Source of the DNA: Desmodus rotundus
Taxonomy: Eukaryota; Chordata; Mammalia; Chiroptera; Phyllostomidae
Direction: 5' to 3'
DNA length: 64,000 nucleotides
Assembly: GCF_022682495.2 (NCBI RefSeq)
Contig: NC_071396.1
Span: forward strand, 20,209,735-20,273,734
How positions within the stretch are numbered: position 1 is the first letter of the stretch; every line of letters starts with the position of its first letter. Made by a program: the position numbers and the translations under genes. This document shows, one piece after another, positions 57,726 through 64,000 of the stretch. The notes under the pieces are model-generated. The model was given only the letters and a program-made list of their open reading frames with translations, had not been told where the DNA came from and ran no database searches.

Positions 57726-59484
57726 AACTGTAGAACGCAGCGCAGATGCCACGGTGACTGGGGGTGTCCCCCTGATGGCTCTATGTTTTGGCCGTGATGG
57801 TCGTGCCCAACAGAGGCTGGAGAGGAGAGCCACTGGCTAGTGAGCACGAAGCAGTGAGAAGTCCCCGGTGAAAACCCTCTCTTGTCCCTTCACGTGCTAA
57901 AGGTCTTGTGTGCGCGTGTGCCAGACCTGGTCCAAGGCCCCAAAGGTTCAGACAGACACAGGACATGCTCCATTTCCTCAAGGCGCTCATGGCGGCTGTG
58001 TGGTCGTGGGTGTTAGATCCCACAGGTAGCGAAGGGTTTGCACATGTTCGCCCACCCTCTATCCTCCAGTCCCTAAAGCACCTAGGCAAAGCCCTCATGG
58101 GAACATGGAGGTCCTGCCAGGTGTGTGCCATCCCGACCTACAGCATGCTGGGCACGGCCTCAGCATTTGGCCCAGCACCTCGCCTGGGGGTTGTAACCCC
58201 GAATGCACCAAACATCTGAGCATGTGTAACCTCTTCACTAAGTCGGCCTTCTCGTGAACAGGAATTTGAATACTTAACGAATTTTAATGTATCAATCTTT
58301 TATTAGTATTACATGTTTTTTTGGGAGGGGGCGGGGTCTGGCTTCTAAAAATACCTCTCTCCCCGTGCCACGGTCAAAAAGTTTGAAAGGTTTTCTTTTG
58401 ACATTTAAATAGGAAATTTAAGTAAAATTGACTTCGATGTGCTATGTGAAGTAAGCATCTAATGTCTTTTTTCCCTGTGTGTGTATATGTTTAGAGGACA
58501 TTTCCGAGAGGAGAGGAAATGCGAATGTGTTAAAAGAAAGAGCAGGCAGACAGACTGGGTTAGAGATTGTAGGAGGTTAAGAGGAATCAGCCAGTCCCAG
58601 GGTTTATTAAGATGACTCCCTTCAGGCCGGGGGTGATGGTGGACACTCCCCTGCCACCTGTCCCTCTGGGCATGTGTCACTTTGGGTTGAATTCAGTGTT
58701 GATTGGGTAAGTCCACGAGCCGGGCTGGGTCACGGTGGTAAGGAATAGCACTTACATAAAAACCATGCCGTGAATCTGTTCATTCGCCTTAACAGTACTT
58801 ACTGGGTGTCTGGTGCCGGCACACAGAAGGAATGAGGACGATCCCTGTCCTCAGGAGCTCCCGGTCTGAAGAAGACACGACCGCAGTGGTCTCCTGACCA
58901 GGTGGGAGCCCCTCACCCTCCTACACCTTCCCAGTGAGCGCCATTCCCACCCGTGCTTTCCACTACGTGCTCATGGCCCCTTTATACGTTGAGTGGAGCT
59001 TCGGCAGAGGCTCTGGGGCTCCCCCAGGGCACACAGCTGGTGAACACAGGGCTAGAAAAACAGTCCACATTTTCCTCTTAGCCCAGTGTTTTTCCCACTG
59101 TGCTGTCTCTTAGTTTGATCTCAATTTTCTAAAGGCTTTGATAGCAGACAATTAAATCTTCCCCTCAATCTCCTTCTATCTCTCCATCTAGGGGTCAAGT
59201 CTCTGTTCATCCACCTACCAAAATTGACCTGTTCATGGCCCACCCATTATGTGCACACCCGTTTCTGTGTGTATTCATCTGCCTGTTCCCCCAGCTGTCT
59301 GAGTAGCAGAGTGGGGGATGAGAAGAGGGTTGGGGAGAGTGTGAGGCTGCCTGAAGTCAGCCAGACCCTCGTTTCGTGGCCCAGCATCAAACAGGTTACC
59401 TCCTCTATTTGCACATGTTGGTAAAATGAGGGGTTTGGACCAAATGCTTCATTGAAAATCCTTACCCAATGTTATGTTTATAGT
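57726..59484. other. Intergenic DNA with L2/MIR fragments
   Basis: 58775-58880 (acagtacttactgggtgtctgg, atccctgtcctcaggagctcc) resembles an L2 3' segment. 58970-59115 (gggcacacagctggtgaac onward) is an inverted MIR-like core. No gene is recognised. Confidence 0.5.
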
Positions 59485-59639
59485 GATTTTAGAGAGAAAG
59501 GAAGGGAGAGAGACAGAGACAGAGAAACATTGATTGGTGGCCTCCCGTATGTGCCCCGACTGGGGATCAAGTTCACAACCTAGGCATGTGCCCTGACCGG
59601 GATGATGCTCCCACCAGCTGGACCACCTGGCCAGAGCTG
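59485..59639 (-). mobile_element. VES SINE, reverse orientation
   Basis: It has the inverted arm AGAGAGAAAGGAAGGGAGAG, the inverted B box region GGGGATCAAGTTCACAACC and the end CTGGACCACCTGGCCAGAGC. It is more diverged, and I found no clean target-site duplication. Confidence 0.85.
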
Positions 59640-60369
59640 GGCCAAAAGATTTTTACAGGATAGCCAGGTTTTAATATAATTTCCTATGAACTTGATTTTT
59701 CAAGGTAGTATCTCATTTAATACTGTTTTATTCATGAATAGGTAACCTACCTCACCTTCGTGCCCCTTTTGTCTGCAGCTACGTCTCCTGTTCCTTCCCT
59801 GCTCAAACTGGTGGCCTTTTTTGACTGCAAGTGAGAAAACAACTCAAACACATGCAAACATGAGACTCTATTGGTTTCCGTAGGTGAAGCACTGGGTTGA
59901 TAACAGATTGGAAGCAGTAACTAACAGAACCAGGGCCTCTGGACTAGAGCCAGGGATTCTAAGTGGCCGTGCATACTTTACTTCCGATTACCTTTTTCTG
60001 TTTTTCTTTATCTGCTGATCTCATTCCCTTATGTCAAAGAAAGGCCCTGCCCACGTTCCAGGAAATACGGCCCCTGGCAGCCCTAGGCAAGCAACTCTAG
60101 CAGAATAATTCTTCCTCAGGTTGTGTGTGCGTCACTCAAAGCGAGGACTCTGGCTGACTGTCCTCTGCTTGGACCGGTCTCTGCTGGGGGCTGGATGATT
60201 CTGGCCACGGGCCCTTTCATCCAGTCTGAATAGAAGCTTGGGGAGTAGGATAAGGGCGCTTTTCTCCCCCCGAAATATGCTGAACAGACAAGGGAAAATG
60301 CCCTTCACACCCACTGATCAAATAATAAGGTTCCTGTGGGCAGAAAAACCAGGTTAAAGAAACTAAGGC
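59640..60369. other. Intergenic DNA
   Basis: 59830-60100 may be part of an old interspersed repeat. No gene is recognised. Confidence 0.5.
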
Positions 60370-60615
60370 AGGATAATGGTTAGGATCACAGGCTCTGGAA
60401 ACAGCTTGCCTGGGTGAATTCCAGCTTCACAGTTACACGCTGTGGGACCTTGAGCAAATTATACATCCACTTGAAGCCTCATTGATTGCATCTGTAAAAT
60501 AAGGAGAATACTATTGCCTACGTCAGTAAGTTACTGTGAGGGTTAAGTTGGTATAACCAGCAAAGCAGAAAATAAGATTGGCTATTATTACTATTACTAT
60601 TGCTACTACCACTGG
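60370..60615 (+). repeat. MIR SINE
   Basis: ATGGTTAGGATCACAGGCTC, then ggtgaattccagcttcacag, gggaccttgagcaaatta, ttgattgcatctgtaaaataagg and gttactgtgagggttaag give clear MIR order, ending in an ATT-rich tail. Confidence 0.88.
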
Positions 60616-62149
60616 TGTTAAGTGCATACAGCAAGTATAAAATAAGTGATAGACTCTGAACTAACAATGCCTTCCGACACCTGACCTAGAGCTGTCCCAC
60701 CTCCCCACAAATTAAGGGCAGCTGAACACTGGACCGTGGCACATGACGTGGCCGTGGACTTCAGTTAGCTGATTATGGTGCTGGCATTCCCGGCTCCTTG
60801 TCATAAACCAAGAACCAATGGCTCTTCCTTTATTGTACCTATTATGGACCCTATCTGACAGAAGAGGAAGCTAAGGCACAGAGTGATGAGCTTGCTAGCG
60901 AGGTCACACGCTGGCACAGGGTGGCGCGCTCTACTTCAGGGGACTTGCTGGGGGGTGGCCAGGAGGAACAGGCTCTGGACTCCCCTGCCAGCCAGATGAG
61001 CCTGCTGTCTCCCGCCTCGCTGCACCTGCCTGCTAGGCTGCCAGGCTCACGGCTGCCACTCCGTCGTTTCAAATACTAACGGACGGATGTCAACAATGAC
61101 AGCTGAAGGAGAAGAAAACAGAGCAATGCAGAACTCAGACTCCACCAAAATGGGTATGAATTTGAAGTTCTCTCGATAAGGTTCCCCAGCCTGTCCGATG
61201 CCCCACTTCCGTGCAACCTCACGGTTGATTTTGGTGACAAAGGAATAGTGAGCGTAGATCTACTCAAAACGTTTTCACGGCAGTGTTTTACCATCCAGGC
61301 ATTGCGTAATGCTCAGGGTGTGTTAGGTCACCCAGAGACCTGCTTGTCTTCGTTACTCAACCCTGCAGTCTGGCAGCCTGCTCTGAATTTCTGCGGGGTG
61401 TCTCACTGCCCTTGCAGGAGAGCTGTGACTCAGCCGGTGAACACTCCCTTTTCCCCAGTATGCCATGTCAACCTTCTTTCATCGCTGTGACATGTTTCTT
61501 GCCCTGTGGCCGATAAACAAGGCAACCCAGGCAGGAAACCAAAGCGAATTCCCCACTTCTGAGTCAAAGTGGGAAGTCTGCCAACCTTGACCTAGAAGAC
61601 ATGCTCTTACACCTCGCTCAGTCCTCTCAGGCAGTTTTCTCTTCTTCACCTGCCCCCGCCCCTTCCTGCGCTCCTGGTCCCTAAGAAAAGAGGGCAGCAC
61701 TAGGGAGCTATTTTTACCTGAAGAATCAATCCAGGGGCAAGATCTTTTATGTTGCATTTATCGAAAGAGAGAATGTTTCCGTCGCCGACTTATTTTAAAT
61801 GGACTACTTGTTTCTGCAAGGTTTGACGCGTCTGGTGTGGGCAGGAGGGGCTTCTGGACGATCTCGCTGCTGGGCTGCCGTGTGCAGGTCGTGGAGAAAA
61901 CGTGTGGTCAGACGGATGGAAAGGCAGAGATTTGAGCTTCGCTTTCCTTATCTGGGAATGGGGTGAAAAATAACTCCTGTTTGCGCTGGTGTGAGAACTC
62001 AGTGAGAGTATATGCAAAGAGTAGACTACCCGTGAAGGCAGCCTGTCTTCCGGGCTTGCCGTGCAGCCCTCCCGCGATGCTGGCTTCTGCCTCAATTGTC
62101 CCAAACGGCAAAACAGAAGCCGTTATATTTGCCACTAAGTCATGTTTTC
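60616..62149. other. Intergenic DNA
   Basis: A short inverted MIR/L2 core lies near 60850-60920. No gene is recognised. Confidence 0.5.
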
Positions 62150-62700
62150 AAAAGCTTGAACTAGTGACAGTGTACATTAGCATGCCTTTTCTGGAGGCAG
62201 TTCAGCATTATCTATCAAATATATGTACACCCTTTAACATAATCATATTTCTGCGAATCGGTGATAAGAAAATAATCAGGCGTCATTCGCACGCATGTTC
62301 GTCTTCACATGGTTTATAGCAGGGAAAATTACAACCTAAGAAGCCCCACGCTAGGAGATGGGTGAGGACCGTTATACGTCTACGCTAAGGAGTACTATCG
62401 AGGCAGCCATTACACATGATACTGTAGAAGAACACTTATTTTTCTGAAAAATGTTTATTCTGTATCCCTAAGTGAAACTGCAAGCAGCAAAGCAGGATAT
62501 GCTGCTCGATGTTTTTAAGAAATATAAGAAAAGCACATAAACACGTGGGAAAAACTACTAGAAGGGACGTACCAAAACATTGTTCATAGTTTCCTGTAGC
62601 TGGGATTCAAGTGACTTGTGTTCTTTTCCTTCCTGCTTTCCTGTGTTCCCCACGTTTTCCTTACTGAGCGTACTTTATTTCTGTAATTAGAAAAAAATGG
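62150..62700 (+). repeat. L1ME-like 3'-end fragment
   Basis: The L1ME order is visible: TTTTCTGGAGGCAGTTCAGC, then tatgtacaccctttaac, gataagaaaataatcagg, atggtttatagcaggg, ggagtactatcgaggcagccatta and tttatttctgtaattagaaaaaa. A second, shorter copy of the tail type follows at 62790-62970. Confidence 0.75.
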
Positions 62701-64000
62701 GTTTAAAACTTGGCTACTAAACAAATCTGGGTTTCAAATGAGCATTATCGTTTCAGCCATGATTTCTATCTTTAAAATGCTTTAGGACAACTTAGAAAAG
62801 AACACATAAATGTGTGCACAGAAACGGGCCGAGAGGAAATACCTCGTTATGTGAATAATGTTCTCTTTCAGTGGTGGCTCATGGGTAATTTTAGTTGTCA
62901 TCTTATAATGTTCCGTATCTTCAAAATTTCTGCAATCTGCGTGTATTCTTTTTATAAACAGGAAATGCCGTTAAATGTCTGTCAAATAATAATTATTTAT
63001 TAAGAGTAATATTTCATTAATGCCTTCTATGAGTGATGGTTTGATTTGGGCTTTTCTCTTAGCTGAAACTAATTTATCTTGCCACGAGATAAATTGGCTC
63101 AGAAGAAGCCAGTTCCACAATGTCCATTTTGAACAAGGTCTTATTTTTTTTCTTTTTAAAATCTTTCATTCATTTTTCAGGGTGATTTTCATCTGTAACA
63201 CGGAGTTATTCAGAGCCCAGGTCCTAGGATGCCTGGGGGAACGCCATTCCCGCTGGGGCATCTGGCCCCACCGGATCCGCAGCCTGATTCCAGATCAAAG
63301 GGCCTCGGGTAAGTGCATTAACTTTAGAGGACTTCTCCTCCCCTCCCCAAGCCTCAGATCGACTGGACGCTTGCCCATCCGGGCTGAGACCTGTCGGCGG
63401 CTGTTTTTGGAGCAAGGGTGTCTCGAGGTCACATCTAAAGCATAGATTTCCACGTCTGGTGAAACAACCAGAATGTGTTTACCAATGTGAATGATATTTT
63501 CAAGGTCAATGCTGGGTTTCTAGCAAAAGAAAAAAGTAATTGGTATTCAGGACAGAAAAAAGCAAGCAAAGTCGCAGGTCTGCCGTTGAAGCTGTCTGTG
63601 CTGCGGACAATTTCAGAGATGCCGCTCTCGACCCCTCTTCAGTGTGCGCCCCACCCTCTCACCAGCAAACTGGCTTTCACCCCGGACCTACACAGGTAAA
63701 TGGACTTGGGACCAGATTACCTTTCCCCTGCCTTTCTTAAAGGAGAAGAGCTATTTTTATATTTGGAAAACAGCTCTTCTAGACTCATGAACAATGCTGG
63801 CATGTTCTTAGCACAAACACCATTGCAGGTAAGCAAATGAAAAACCAACCAAACAGGCAGCGTATTTCTTTCAGGGAGTGGGACCACCACGGTGATGCCG
63901 TGCTCAGGCCAGAAAGCTGGGAGTCACCCTGGACTTCTCACTCTCCTTCATGTGCACCTCCCCTTCCACACCCTCCCCTCGTGTATCTCTCCACCACTGC
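62701..64000. other. Intergenic DNA to right edge
   Basis: An L1ME-like tail fragment lies at about 62790-62970. The 63020-63445 plus-strand frame (141 codons) shows no domain. No gene is recognised. Confidence 0.5.

Noticed and set aside
1..64000. A novel multi-gene system
   Set aside because: Apart from IRF2BP2, I found no second credible coding gene or RNA gene. The rest is repeats and unassigned intergenic DNA, so no such system can be supported from this sequence.

Overview
The window is mammalian nuclear DNA, almost certainly from a bat. It holds a mammalian two-exon gene, has vertebrate-style CpG islands in an otherwise AT-richer background, and carries ancient mammalian repeats (MIR, L2, L1ME-like, MLT1-like LTR, a Tigger/MER2-like element). 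It also carries at least seven copies of a tRNA-derived SINE whose 5' module, as in the copy at 57275, matches the VES SINE of bats. No prokaryotic, plasmid or phage feature is present.

One protein-coding gene can be supported: IRF2BP2 (interferon regulatory factor 2 binding protein 2), plus strand, 27243-29606. A 1048-nt coding exon 1 and a 716-nt coding exon 2 are separated by a 600-nt GT-AG intron and encode 587 residues, the same length as the human protein. Both diagnostic domains are intact: the N-terminal C4 zinc finger and the C-terminal C3HC4 RING-type finger. The gene starts in a large CpG island (about 26440-28350). A second CpG-rich block with a TATA-like and CRE-like promoter architecture lies just upstream (25555-26240). 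The 3' UTR is about 2.87 kb and ends at a tandem AATAAA pair at 32450-32461.

Layout: 1-25550 is gene-poor upstream DNA with old L1 fragments, a mariner deletion derivative, a probable retroviral LTR and MIRs. 25555-32480 is the IRF2BP2 locus. 32490-33060 is an LTR-like block in reverse orientation. 36370-36940 is a small isolated CpG island with an E-box/MEF2 pair, a candidate regulatory element or unannotated promoter. 37200-64000 is intergenic, with VES SINEs, MIR/L2, an MLT1-like LTR, a Tigger-like element, L1ME fragments and a few AT-rich homeodomain-motif clusters that could be conserved enhancers.

No previously undescribed multi-gene system is visible. The most useful leads are regulatory: a GC-AG alternative donor in exon 1, a miR-155-type seed match overlapping the poly(A) signal, the E-box/MEF2 island, the upstream TATA/CRE promoter candidate, and CTCF-like cores inside the VES SINEs.
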